Shown here piece by piece: positions 1 through 7,489 of a stretch of 64,000 nt of DNA; the stretch's first letter is position 1; each line of letters starts with the position of its first letter. The notes under the pieces are model-generated. The model was not told where the DNA came from. It ran no database searches and saw only the letters and a program-made list of their open reading frames with translations. Position numbers and translations under genes: made by a program. Source of the DNA: Thiomicrorhabdus sp965603495. GTDB lineage: Bacteria > Pseudomonadota > Gammaproteobacteria > Thiomicrospirales > Thiomicrospiraceae. Location: assembly GCA_965603495.1 (NCBI GenBank), contig CBFDDF010000004.1, positions 62,001 to 126,000 of the forward strand. The letters are read 5' to 3'.

Positions 1-699
1 GGAAGCCAGTTACGCACCCTAACAGAACGCATGCCTTTTGTTTGTCATGGTTTATCGTTAGATCTAGGGGGGATTCACCCCTTAGATGAAACCTATATTC
101 ATTCTCTCAAAAAATTCTTTAATGAACATGATATTCGCGCTTACACAGAACATCTAAGTTACTGTGGCGATAGCGGTCATCTCTATGATTTGATGCCTAT
201 TCCTTTTACCGAAGAAGCGGTTTTTTATGTTGCGGATAGAATTCGTCGCGTACAAGATATTTTGGAATGTCGAATAGGCATTGAAAATGTCTCTTTTTAT
301 GCCATGCCCAGTCAAGAAATGACCGAAAAAGACTTTGTAAATGCAGTCTTGCAAGAAGCCGATTGTGGCTTACTTTTTGATGTAAACAACACTTACGTTA
401 ATTCAATTAACCATCAATATAATGCCGAAGCCTATATGCAGGCAATGCCAACGGATCGCTTGATGTATTTGCACATGGCAGGGCATTTTGATGAGGCAGA
501 CGACCTTAAAATTGATACCCATGGTCAACCTGTCAAAGCGCAAGTTTGGTCTTTACTTGAGAAAACCTATCGATACCACGGCTTGGTGCCGACTTTATTG
601 GAACGTGACTTTAATATTCCACCACTCGCTGAACTCATGTTAGAGGTCGAACAAATTCGGGATTATCAAACCGCCTGGAGACAACAGAATGCCCTCTAA
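1..699 (+). CDS. MNIO-family (DUF692, BufB/HvfB-like) multinuclear iron oxidase, 5' truncated
   Basis: The reading frame is open from base 1, so the N-terminus lies outside the window. About 232 residues are present, against roughly 280 in the family. Family motifs seen in order are ENVS, LLFDVNNTYV, YLHMAGH, DTHG and LLERD. Their His, Asp, Glu and Asn residues are the iron ligands of DUF692/MNIO enzymes. Known members modify cysteines of small RiPP precursors to thiooxazole or oxazolone/thioamide groups that bind copper (bufferins, Hvf system). The stop overlaps the next gene by 11 nt, and that gene is the usual partner protein, so this is the distal part of a buf/hvf operon. The precursor peptide gene should be just upstream, outside the window. 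The family call is firm; the substrate is inferred. Confidence 0.9.
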   Translation, partial: GSQLRTLTERMPFVCHGLSLDLGGIHPLDETYIHSLKKFFNEHDIRAYTEHLSYCGDSGHLYDLMPIPFTEEAVFYVADRIRRVQDILECRIGIENVSFYAMPSQEMTEKDFVNAVLQEADCGLLFDVNNTYVNSINHQYNAEAYMQAMPTDRLMYLHMAGHFDEADDLKIDTHGQPVKAQVWSLLEKTYRYHGLVPTLLERDFNIPPLAELMLEVEQIRDYQTAWRQQNAL

Positions 700-1501
700 C
701 TCTGACGAACAACGACCATATTTTCAGCGCTTACAGCTACAGTTTGCGGAGCATATTCGTAACCCAGAGAAGGTTGCCTATGCACCAGACGGTGAAGTCC
801 CGATTGAGCCTCGCCGTTTAGAGGTTTACGAACAACTGTTTTTTAATAATATTGAAGGCTTTTTCAGCCAGGTTTTTCCAGTATGTGCAGCTATTTTAGG
901 ATCCGAAAGATGGCATCAAATCATTCGTGAATATATGGTTAAGCATCGTTCTAGAACGCCACTGTTTCATGCGTTGGGGGAAGAGATGATAGCCTTCTTT
1001 GAAACTGAATTTGAAGCGATTGAGTCCGATCCTGACTTCTTGTTAGAGTTAGCGCATTATGAATGGGTCGAGTTAGCTTTGAGCATTTCAACTAATGTAG
1101 GTTTTAATCTGGATATGGATGTCTCGGACAGCACTGATGGGCTTGTCGAGTCGGATTTAGACCTAAGTTACAAATTATCTCCAGTGGCTTGGCCTCTGGC
1201 TTATGAGTGGCCTGTTCATCAATTGTCTAAGGCATTTCAACCAAGTAAGAAGCCGGAACAAGTCACTACTTTGTTGGTTTATCGTTGTGAAAAAAACAAT
1301 GGAGATGAAGTGATTGATTTCATGACACTAACGCCTTTATTGTATCAGTGGCTAATGATTCTTGAGACATCATCCTCAGCTAGAGAGGCTTTCGAAACCG
1401 TTGCCCAGCCATATGATTTTCCACCTGATCAACTTACAGGCTTTGCTTTGCAAACTCTGCAAGATCTAGTCGATTTAAGGGTTCTTAGGGTTGTCACCTA
1501 G
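689..1501 (+). CDS. HvfC/BufC-family (DUF2063) MNIO partner protein
   Basis: A 270-residue protein whose first half matches the HvfC/BufC N-terminal domain (formerly DUF2063, 'putative DNA-binding'). The visible pattern is a helical region with RRLEVYEQLFFNNIEGFF, then a segment of the form W..I...Y...HRSRTPLFH, and LLELAHYEWVE. In characterised systems this protein recruits the RiPP precursor to the MNIO oxidase; DNA binding is not established. It overlaps the upstream oxidase gene by 11 nt, indicating translational coupling. No signal peptide or membrane segment is seen, so it should be cytoplasmic. About 265 bp without a gene follow. Confidence 0.87.
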   Translation: MPSNSDEQRPYFQRLQLQFAEHIRNPEKVAYAPDGEVPIEPRRLEVYEQLFFNNIEGFFSQVFPVCAAILGSERWHQIIREYMVKHRSRTPLFHALGEEMIAFFETEFEAIESDPDFLLELAHYEWVELALSISTNVGFNLDMDVSDSTDGLVESDLDLSYKLSPVAWPLAYEWPVHQLSKAFQPSKKPEQVTTLLVYRCEKNNGDEVIDFMTLTPLLYQWLMILETSSSAREAFETVAQPYDFPPDQLTGFALQTLQDLVDLRVLRVVT

Positions 1502-1677
1502 TCTTAAGTCCTTTGTTGGCTAGTATCGTTATTGCATTGCATTGCGCTGTTTGCTGAAGGCTTAGAGTCCTAACGAGTCAGTTTAAGATGCTTCACTCCT
1601 GCCTAAGTCAGAATTTGAATCAGAGTTCATCCCTACTAGATATCACGCCTTACATTTCAGACTTGTCAGTTACTTTT

Positions 1678-1708
1678 TTGAGCGAAAATTACGCAATGGC
1701 GCTATAAT
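1678..1708 (+). promoter_or_regulatory. candidate sigma-70 promoter for the diguanylate cyclase gene
   Basis: TTGAGC (1678-1683) and a consensus TATAAT (1703-1708) are separated by 19 bp, slightly longer than ideal. They lie about 60 bp before the start of the diguanylate cyclase. The rest of 1502-1768 shows nothing recognisable. Confidence 0.4.
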
Positions 1709-1768
1709 TCAGTACCACATTGAATCTTTTGATTTAATGAAATTTGTACTCAAGGATAGAGGATATAT

Positions 1769-2890
1769 ATGCTGGAGAATCACTGGCTCAGGAAGATTGT
1801 ACCCGACCCTGTTACTCAGCTTGACCCGACGGCCTATCAACGCTATTCCATTGTGAGTACTTTGCTGTTTTTGACTTCAACCGCAATGTTGTTTTTCTCT
1901 CTCTATAACATCTTTATCAGCGGCTTATACTTTGAAGCTTGGGCTTCAGGTCTGGGCGCTATAGTAGGCTTCTCTTTCTTATGGTATTTACGTCGTAGTC
2001 TTAAGATTGAACAGGTTGCGTTATCTGCGATGTTAGCCTTCGCAGGCTTTTTACTGGTTTTTGATTCGGTCAATCAAAATCACAGTTTTGGTATGGTCTG
2101 GAATCTATTTTTCCCTGTTTATGCTTTGCTGGCGTTGGGTCGTGCCTCGGGTTTAAAGTATGCCATACTGTTTTATTGTGTTTGGTTGGCGTTAGCTGTG
2201 TATGGTCTCGATGCTTGGCCTGATTCACAGTGGGATCAGACCAGTCTTCTTCGTCTATCCATCGCTTATTTTTTACTGACCTATGTCGTTAGCACCTCTG
2301 AACGCGAGAATGACGTTAGGCATGAGCAGTCATCGGTGAACTATGAAAGAGAGCGCCGCCATGCCAAAGAATTCAAAATTTTGTCTATTACTGATCCGCT
2401 AACGGGATTGTTTAATCGCCGTCATTTCATGGATGAAAGTCAAAATATTGTTAAGCAGATGTATGCTGAACAAACCCATTTGGTAATGTTTATTCTGGAT
2501 GTGGATGACTTTAAACTGTATAACGATACTTATGGACACCAGCAAGGCGATGAAGCTTTAAAGAGTGTCGCACGAGTACTAAAAGAGAATTGCTTTTGCG
2601 ATCAATGCCGTTTGTTTCGTTTAGGAGGAGAGGAGTTTGGCGGGTTTTTTCTGTCAAATAATCCCGAAAAAGCCGTTCAGGATTTGGATGGTTTAAGAGA
2701 AGCGGTTTTTGCACATAAATTACCCCATAAGGCCTCTTTGCGTAAAGTTCTAACGGTCTCAATAGGAGTTGAAATAGTGAGCCCTAAAGATTTTTTGAGC
2801 ATGAATGATGTGTATAAAATGGCAGATATCGCGCTTTATCAAGCGAAAGAGTCCGGCCGCAATAAAACGGTTCTCTACCAAGAGAAATAA
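1769..2890 (+). CDS. membrane diguanylate cyclase (GGDEF domain)
   Basis: A 373-residue protein with about six hydrophobic segments in residues 25-185 and a C-terminal GGDEF domain from about residue 205. The active-site signature is LGGEEF, preceded by the conserved metal-binding stretch LDVDDFKLYNDTYGH. It should make cyclic di-GMP at the inner membrane. The RxxD product-inhibition site that normally precedes the signature is absent (CDQC at that place), so this enzyme probably lacks allosteric feedback. The ATG follows AGGATAGAGG. The next gene starts 2 nt after the stop. Confidence 0.9.
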   Translation: MLENHWLRKIVPDPVTQLDPTAYQRYSIVSTLLFLTSTAMLFFSLYNIFISGLYFEAWASGLGAIVGFSFLWYLRRSLKIEQVALSAMLAFAGFLLVFDSVNQNHSFGMVWNLFFPVYALLALGRASGLKYAILFYCVWLALAVYGLDAWPDSQWDQTSLLRLSIAYFLLTYVVSTSERENDVRHEQSSVNYERERRHAKEFKILSITDPLTGLFNRRHFMDESQNIVKQMYAEQTHLVMFILDVDDFKLYNDTYGHQQGDEALKSVARVLKENCFCDQCRLFRLGGEEFGGFFLSNNPEKAVQDLDGLREAVFAHKLPHKASLRKVLTVSIGVEIVSPKDFLSMNDVYKMADIALYQAKESGRNKTVLYQEK

Positions 2891-2891
2891 T

Positions 2892-3803
2892 ATGACCAGA
2901 TTATCTACTCCATCTCCTTCAATGCCACCATCCTCCGATGGGTTGTCGGCCTCTGAGCAACAGAACATTCATCTGTTTAAAGCCATTTTGCGTGGGCAAC
3001 TATGGAAGCGTGTTTTTGTCCGTTTTAGACATCATCAAGGCACAGATGCAGTCGCGATTTTAGCCTATACCTCACTCATCGGTATCGTGCCAATGTTGGC
3101 GGTCATGCTGAGTTTGTTTTCGGTCTCCAGTTATTTTGAGTCATTTGAAACTGTGGTGATGGAGCATGTGGTACACAATTTAATGCCTAGTTCTCAACCG
3201 ATCATTGAAGAGTATCTCATGATGTTTTCTATGCAAGCAGTCAATTTAAAAGGACCAGGTCTGGTCGTCATGTTGTTTACCACCTTGATGCTGCTTTGGA
3301 AAATAGATCAAAAACTCAATGGCTTATGGCCACATGGGTTAAGTCGTAAATGGTGGGTGAGTATATTGCACTATATAGGCGTGAGCCTTTTAGGGCCTTT
3401 ACTGCTCGGTTTGAGTTTGGTTACGAGTTCTTATGTACTGGCGTTACCTTGGTTAGCCGAAACCACGCCATGGTTAGAGAAACTCACTTTTGGCATCAGT
3501 TTATTACCATTACTGTTTAGTTTAATGGGCTTTATGGCCTTGTATAAATTTGTGCCTGTGTCTTCAGTACCGTTTAAGGTCGCGTTTGTGGGTGGGTTAT
3601 TTGCCACGATTCAACTGGAGTTTTTAAAATTCGGTTTTGCCCTCTACGTAAAGTGGTTCCCAACCTATGATTTGATTTATGGAGCATTTGCTTCGATTCC
3701 GCTATTTTTGCTCTGGCTTTATCTGATATGGTTTATCGTTATCTGGAATGGTGCTTTGGTGGTGACCTTAACGCAAACCTTACAACGTAAGTTCGATTTG
3801 TGA
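2892..3803 (+). CDS. yihY: YihY/BrkB family inner-membrane protein
   Basis: A 303-residue polytopic membrane protein of the YihY (UPF0761, BrkB) family. It has an N-terminal cytoplasmic segment with DAVAILAYTSLIGIVPMLAV, several further hydrophobic helices, and the typical C-terminal part IYGAFASIPLFLLWLYLIW. The ATG at 2892 was chosen over an upstream in-frame start inside the cyclase gene because it lies just after that gene's stop. The function of the family is not settled; an old RNase BN assignment was withdrawn. The last codon overlaps the GTG of the next gene by 4 nt. Confidence 0.9.
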   Translation: MTRLSTPSPSMPPSSDGLSASEQQNIHLFKAILRGQLWKRVFVRFRHHQGTDAVAILAYTSLIGIVPMLAVMLSLFSVSSYFESFETVVMEHVVHNLMPSSQPIIEEYLMMFSMQAVNLKGPGLVVMLFTTLMLLWKIDQKLNGLWPHGLSRKWWVSILHYIGVSLLGPLLLGLSLVTSSYVLALPWLAETTPWLEKLTFGISLLPLLFSLMGFMALYKFVPVSSVPFKVAFVGGLFATIQLEFLKFGFALYVKWFPTYDLIYGAFASIPLFLLWLYLIWFIVIWNGALVVTLTQTLQRKFDL

Positions 3804-4801
3804 AATCCATCTGTCAAAGCCTCTCTTGGCCACTCTTTTTATTAACGGTTTTACTAATTTCCGGCATGTTATTCAGTCTTGGCTTAGGTGGCACCGCCTT
3901 TTCATGGTCAGATTTTGTGACAGGGCTCTCAGCCCAACACTCTCTCATTCTATGGGAAATTCGTCTGCCTCGTATCCTTATGACCGCCATTATAGGGGCC
4001 GGTCTTGCCATCTCTGGGGTCGCTTTACAGGCATTATTCAGGAACCCGCTTGCAGAACCCGGCCTAATCGGCGTTTCAAGCAGTGCCGCTTTAGGGGCGG
4101 TCTTTGTTATGGTCTTAGGCGGGGCACTCTGGCAAGATGTTAGTGTCTGGCAGATGAGTCTGTCAGCATTCATTGCCGCCGGATTGAGCACCTTGTTGTT
4201 GTATGCCATTGCAACCCGAAATGGTCATACCGATGTCGCCTTAATGCTATTAGCAGGGGTGGCGTTCAATGCCATTGCTGGTGCCTTGACACAGCTTTTG
4301 ATTACCTTTTCGGATGATACCCAATTACGTTCCGTGATGTTTTGGATGATGGGTTCTTTTGCCAATTTATCTTGGTCCTCGGTGGGCATTGTTCTAAGTT
4401 TGGTATCAATCTCTTTAATTGGCTTATGGCGATTGGTCAAGCCGATGAATGCTTTTGTATTGGGTGAAAACGTCTGTCTGCAAATGGGCTATGAACCCAA
4501 ATGGTTTAAGTGGCAAGTCATGGGGTTTAGTGCCTTGATGGTCGGCGCAGCGGTTTCAGTGGTTGGCGTTATCGGTTTTGTGGGTTTAGTGGTGCCGCAT
4601 GTCATTCGCCTCTGGGTGGGTTCTGATCATCGTTTGGTTTTGCCACTGAGTGCGTTAGCGGGCGCTATATTGTTAGTGGTGGCTGACTTGTTTGCCCGAT
4701 TATTGATTTATCCGGCCGAGTTGCCGATTGGATTATTGATGGCGCTACTCGGCGGCCCTTTTTTCCTAATGCTTTTGCTGAATAAACGCAGAGGCTTATG
4801 A
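3800..4801 (+). CDS. FecCD/BtuC-type ABC transporter permease
   Basis: A 333-residue permease of the FecCD family, with about nine to ten hydrophobic segments. Family motifs are RLPRILMTAIIGAGLAISG near residue 53, FRNPLAEPGLIGVSSSAALGA near residue 82, and GFVGLVVPHVIRLWVG near residue 257. It would form the membrane channel for a ferric siderophore, heme or corrinoid. GTG start, overlapping yihY by 4 nt. It is followed at once by the ATPase gene. No periplasmic binding protein or TonB receptor is adjacent, so the substrate cannot be read from context. Confidence 0.9.
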   Translation: MKSICQSLSWPLFLLTVLLISGMLFSLGLGGTAFSWSDFVTGLSAQHSLILWEIRLPRILMTAIIGAGLAISGVALQALFRNPLAEPGLIGVSSSAALGAVFVMVLGGALWQDVSVWQMSLSAFIAAGLSTLLLYAIATRNGHTDVALMLLAGVAFNAIAGALTQLLITFSDDTQLRSVMFWMMGSFANLSWSSVGIVLSLVSISLIGLWRLVKPMNAFVLGENVCLQMGYEPKWFKWQVMGFSALMVGAAVSVVGVIGFVGLVVPHVIRLWVGSDHRLVLPLSALAGAILLVVADLFARLLIYPAELPIGLLMALLGGPFFLMLLLNKRRGL

Positions 4802-4802
4802 C

Positions 4803-5615
4803 GTGAAACAAACTGACAGTATTGAAGTAACCTCCTTAGCATTTTCGGTTCGACATAACGCTATGTTGCAACAGGTCGATGCCCGTTTTTCGGCTGGTCA
4901 AATTCACGTGATTTTAGGCCAGAATGGTGCAGGAAAATCAACCTTATTGAGATGTTTAAGTAAAGAACTTACCCCTACTGCAGGTTCGATTCAATGGCAT
5001 GGTCAGCCCTTAAGTAGCATGAGTTATGCTCAGCTGGCTTTACAGCGTGGCGTATTATCACAATCGGTAGAATTGTCTTTTTCTTTCACGGTTGAACAGT
5101 TGGTTCGATTGGGTATTGAGGTGCGCGGCCATTGTGAGCAAGCCCAGTATGTGATTGAAACCGTATTGCAGGTGTGTGATATGCAACACTTACAAGGCCG
5201 TGATTATTTGACACTGTCTGGGGGCGAGCAAAAACGTGCTCAGCTTGCACGAGTGCTTGCTCAGATTTGGCCTGTGGATACACAAATCCCAGGGGCTTTT
5301 AAGGGAACATGGCTGTTGTTAGACGAGTGGACCGCAGGTTTGGATATCAAACATCAACAACAATTGGGGCGTTATTTTAAACAATGGGTTCAACAAGGGT
5401 TAGGCATCATTATGGTGTTACATGACATCCCTTTTGCCGCACAGTTAGCAGATTGTTGTTTGATTCTTAAGTCTGGTCGGGTCTACAGTCAAGGCGATGT
5501 AGTGACTTGTTTAACACAAGCTTGCCTGCGAGAGGCATTAGAAATAAATGCACATGTAGAAATAAGTAAAGAGAGTGGTCGTCCACTGATTTACCCTTTT
5601 CTCGAAAGTTTTTAG
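4803..5615 (+). CDS. HmuV/FecE-like ABC transporter ATP-binding protein
   Basis: A 270-residue ABC ATPase. It has Walker A GQNGAGKST near residue 40, signature LSGGEQKRAQLARVL near residue 139, Walker B LLLDEWTAGLD, and the H-loop VLHD. The D-loop region reads DEWTAGLD where HmuV proteins usually have DEPTSALD. GTG start 1 nt after the permease stop, so the two form one unit. The closest family is HmuV (heme import), but cobalamin or siderophore import is also possible. Confidence 0.88.
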   Translation: MKQTDSIEVTSLAFSVRHNAMLQQVDARFSAGQIHVILGQNGAGKSTLLRCLSKELTPTAGSIQWHGQPLSSMSYAQLALQRGVLSQSVELSFSFTVEQLVRLGIEVRGHCEQAQYVIETVLQVCDMQHLQGRDYLTLSGGEQKRAQLARVLAQIWPVDTQIPGAFKGTWLLLDEWTAGLDIKHQQQLGRYFKQWVQQGLGIIMVLHDIPFAAQLADCCLILKSGRVYSQGDVVTCLTQACLREALEINAHVEISKESGRPLIYPFLESF

Positions 5616-5727
5616 TGAACATCAGGTCTTATGAGGTAAGGGCGTTAATGGACTGTTTAAATGTCCAAAAATCCCAAACCTTAGTCAATATGTTAGAAGT
5701 TACAGGCCGTTAAAGATAGGAAATTAA

Positions 5728-6261
5728 ATGCAGCACAAACATCGTTTTTTTGAACAACTGGTTTCTGCGTATGCCAATGACTTGTATCGCTATGCATATT
5801 GGTTATGTAAACAGCCGACGGTGGCTGAGGATTTGGTGCAGGAAACCTTTACCCGCGCCTGGAAAGCCATTGATAATCTTAAGGATGAGAAGGCAGCTAA
5901 AGCCTGGTTGATTACGATTCTACGGCGTGAAAATGCCCGGATGTATGAAAAATATCAACCACAACTACTAGAAATTGAAGAGGGCATGGTGGTCGATGAC
6001 TATCATAATGAACCCGATGAAAAGTTTGAAAAACAGCAGTTACATCAAGCCATTATGGAGCTACCAGCGGATTATAAAGAGCCATTAATTCTACAAGTTA
6101 TGTGGGGTTACAGTGGTGAGGAAATTGCCTTACAACTGGATTTAAAATTGGCCACAGTGAATACTCGGCTATTTCGTGCAAGGCAGCAGTTAAAACTCCT
6201 GCTAACTGAAACCAAGCCAAACAAAAGTTCTAAAACATTCCAAGGAGATGCTATCAAATGA
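5728..6261 (+). CDS. ECF-family RNA polymerase sigma factor
   Basis: A 177-residue sigma-70 family protein with only regions 2 and 4. Region 2 shows YRYAYWLCKQPTVAEDLVQE and TFTRAWKAI; region 4 shows LPADYKEPLILQ and the helix-turn-helix GEEIALQLDLKLATVNTRLFRAR. ECF factors of this kind control envelope or stress regulons and are restrained by a co-transcribed membrane protein. The next gene overlaps by ATGA (6258-6261) and has one membrane helix, which fits such a partner. The regulon is unknown. Confidence 0.9.
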   Translation: MQHKHRFFEQLVSAYANDLYRYAYWLCKQPTVAEDLVQETFTRAWKAIDNLKDEKAAKAWLITILRRENARMYEKYQPQLLEIEEGMVVDDYHNEPDEKFEKQQLHQAIMELPADYKEPLILQVMWGYSGEEIALQLDLKLATVNTRLFRARQQLKLLLTETKPNKSSKTFQGDAIK

Positions 6262-7088
6262 ATGATTTAATGTTTCGTAAGCAACTCCAAGTGAACCCAC
6301 AGCAACTGGATGCAGAGGTGTTGGCTTATTTAGAAGAACACCCAGCTCAAAAACAAGTGGTACAGCGTGTGAGAAAGTTTGAAAAACAAATTAAAGAAGC
6401 TCTAGAGATTGAAGTGCCAGAGGGGTTGCATGCGCGAATTCTGCTGAATCAATCTTATCAAGATGCTAAGACAGGCAGTGAGTCAGAATCTGAAGGCACT
6501 ATTGAGTCTGTAGAATCCCTTGCTGTCATAGCCGATGACAATCAAGAGACAAAAGCTGACAAGCTTGTCCATCTTTGGAATGCAGAAAGAGCGATCTCTT
6601 GGCCGGGATTGTCGGCGATGGCCGCCAGTTTAATGATTGTGGCAGTCTCTATTACCTTATGGCAAGCCCCTGAACCGTTAAAGCAGGTGAATGGGCCGGA
6701 TATGGTCGCGCACATATTGGAGCATATTGGAGAAGATCCCACTTTAATGACGGCGATTAAATTGCCTAAAACAGAGGCTGATATGCAAGCCTTATTTGCG
6801 ACAGTCGGTGCAAGCCTACAGCAACCGATTGATCAGATGAGTTATGCCGGTGAATGTGTCGTTAAAGGGCAGAAAGGCTTGCATATCGTTATTCAAGATG
6901 AGCAAGGTCCTGTGACAGTGATTGTCATGGCTGGTCAGCAAATTGATGCAATGCAAGCTTTTGAAGCCAGTGGTTATCATGGTGAACTGATTCCCATTAA
7001 GGGTGGCGTGGTTGCTATTGTCGCCAACAACATGGAGCAGTTAGCCTTAGCGCAAATTCGGTTCTTTAAAGCGGTTAGGTTCGCCTAG
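6258..7088 (+). CDS. DUF3379-family membrane protein, probable anti-sigma partner
   Basis: A 276-residue protein with a helical N-terminal domain (about residues 1-100) resembling DUF3379, one hydrophobic segment at about 115-137 and a C-terminal domain of about 140 residues likely in the periplasm. It overlaps the ECF sigma gene by 4 nt. The order sigma factor, then single-span protein with cytoplasmic N-terminal domain, is the usual arrangement of a sigma/anti-sigma pair. The anti-sigma role is an inference from this context; no zinc-binding HxxxCxxC motif is present. Confidence 0.75.
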   Translation: MNDLMFRKQLQVNPQQLDAEVLAYLEEHPAQKQVVQRVRKFEKQIKEALEIEVPEGLHARILLNQSYQDAKTGSESESEGTIESVESLAVIADDNQETKADKLVHLWNAERAISWPGLSAMAASLMIVAVSITLWQAPEPLKQVNGPDMVAHILEHIGEDPTLMTAIKLPKTEADMQALFATVGASLQQPIDQMSYAGECVVKGQKGLHIVIQDEQGPVTVIVMAGQQIDAMQAFEASGYHGELIPIKGGVVAIVANNMEQLALAQIRFFKAVRFA

Positions 7089-7115
7089 AGCATTAATTAA
7101 TTAAATAAATAAACT

Positions 7116-7127
7116 ACCAGGCCTGGT
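7116..7127. repeat. ACCAGGCCTGGT palindrome, copy 1
   Basis: Perfect copy between the DUF3379 stop and its terminator hairpin. It is followed by CAGTTTGATTT, similar to copy 2. Confidence 0.9.
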
Positions 7128-7144
7128 CAGTTTGATTTCACATT

Positions 7145-7173
7145 AAAAGCGGTTCTATTGAACCGCTTTTTTT
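7145..7173 (+). terminator. rho-independent terminator of the ECF operon
   Basis: An 11-bp stem AAAAGCGGTTC with loop TATT, followed by a T run. It lies 57 nt after the stop of the DUF3379 gene. Confidence 0.85.
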
Positions 7174-7311
7174 GTATGTTGGGTTTGAATTTGGGTGTTT
7201 TGACAAGGTTAAGATAGCAAAAGAGATTCAATCAAAAAGGGGTGAAGCCATGACGGTTCTAAGGAGTTAAGGTAGTGGTGTAGGCATACTAAACCGATGA
7301 ATAAATAATCG

Positions 7312-7323
7312 ACCAGGCCTGGT
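7312..7323. repeat. ACCAGGCCTGGT palindrome, copy 2
   Basis: Perfect copy, flanked by ATAAATAA upstream and CAGTTTAATTT downstream, like copy 1. A second hairpin follows 20 nt later. Confidence 0.9.
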
Positions 7324-7344
7324 CAGTTTAATTTAGACATAAAA

Positions 7345-7369
7345 AAAGCAGCTTAAAGAACTGCTTTTT
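7345..7369 (+). terminator. terminator-like hairpin without an obvious gene
   Basis: Stem AAAAAGCAG/CTGCTTTTT with a short loop. It sits downstream of palindrome copy 2 just as the ECF operon terminator sits downstream of copy 1. No convincing gene is visible between 7174 and 7340, only a six-codon reading frame at about 7250. Confidence 0.5.
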
Positions 7370-7381
7370 GAATATATATCG

Positions 7382-7489
7382 CTTTAAAATGAGGGTTTTT
7401 GTTTAAGGTCAAGGCGCTAAAGGGTGAAGTTTACTTTGGTAAACGAGCCCTTTAGCAACGCAGAGATTGCACAAAAAACCATTTTAAAG
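7382..7489 (-). repeat. structured 3' hairpin element, copy B (after nrdA)
   Basis: On the reverse strand a 108-nt near-continuous hairpin starts at the last codons of nrdA. The outer stem is TTTAAAATG/CATTTTAAA, then GGTTTTTTGT/ACAAAAACC, inner stem GCTAAAGGG/CCCTTTAGC and apical stem GTTTAC/GTAAAC. The internal-loop strands AATCTCTGCGTT and GCCTTGACCTTAA match the copy at 38526-38630 almost exactly, while the stem sequences differ and remain paired. Confidence 0.8.

Noticed and set aside
2805..2891. Longer N-terminus for YihY starting inside the cyclase gene
   Set aside because: It would overlap the GGDEF coding region by 86 nt and has no family support; ATG 2892 is placed just after the stop.
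4225..4440. Short reverse-strand frames inside the ABC permease and many other genes
   Set aside because: They are shadows of clear genes, without their own ribosome-binding sites or recognisable protein features.
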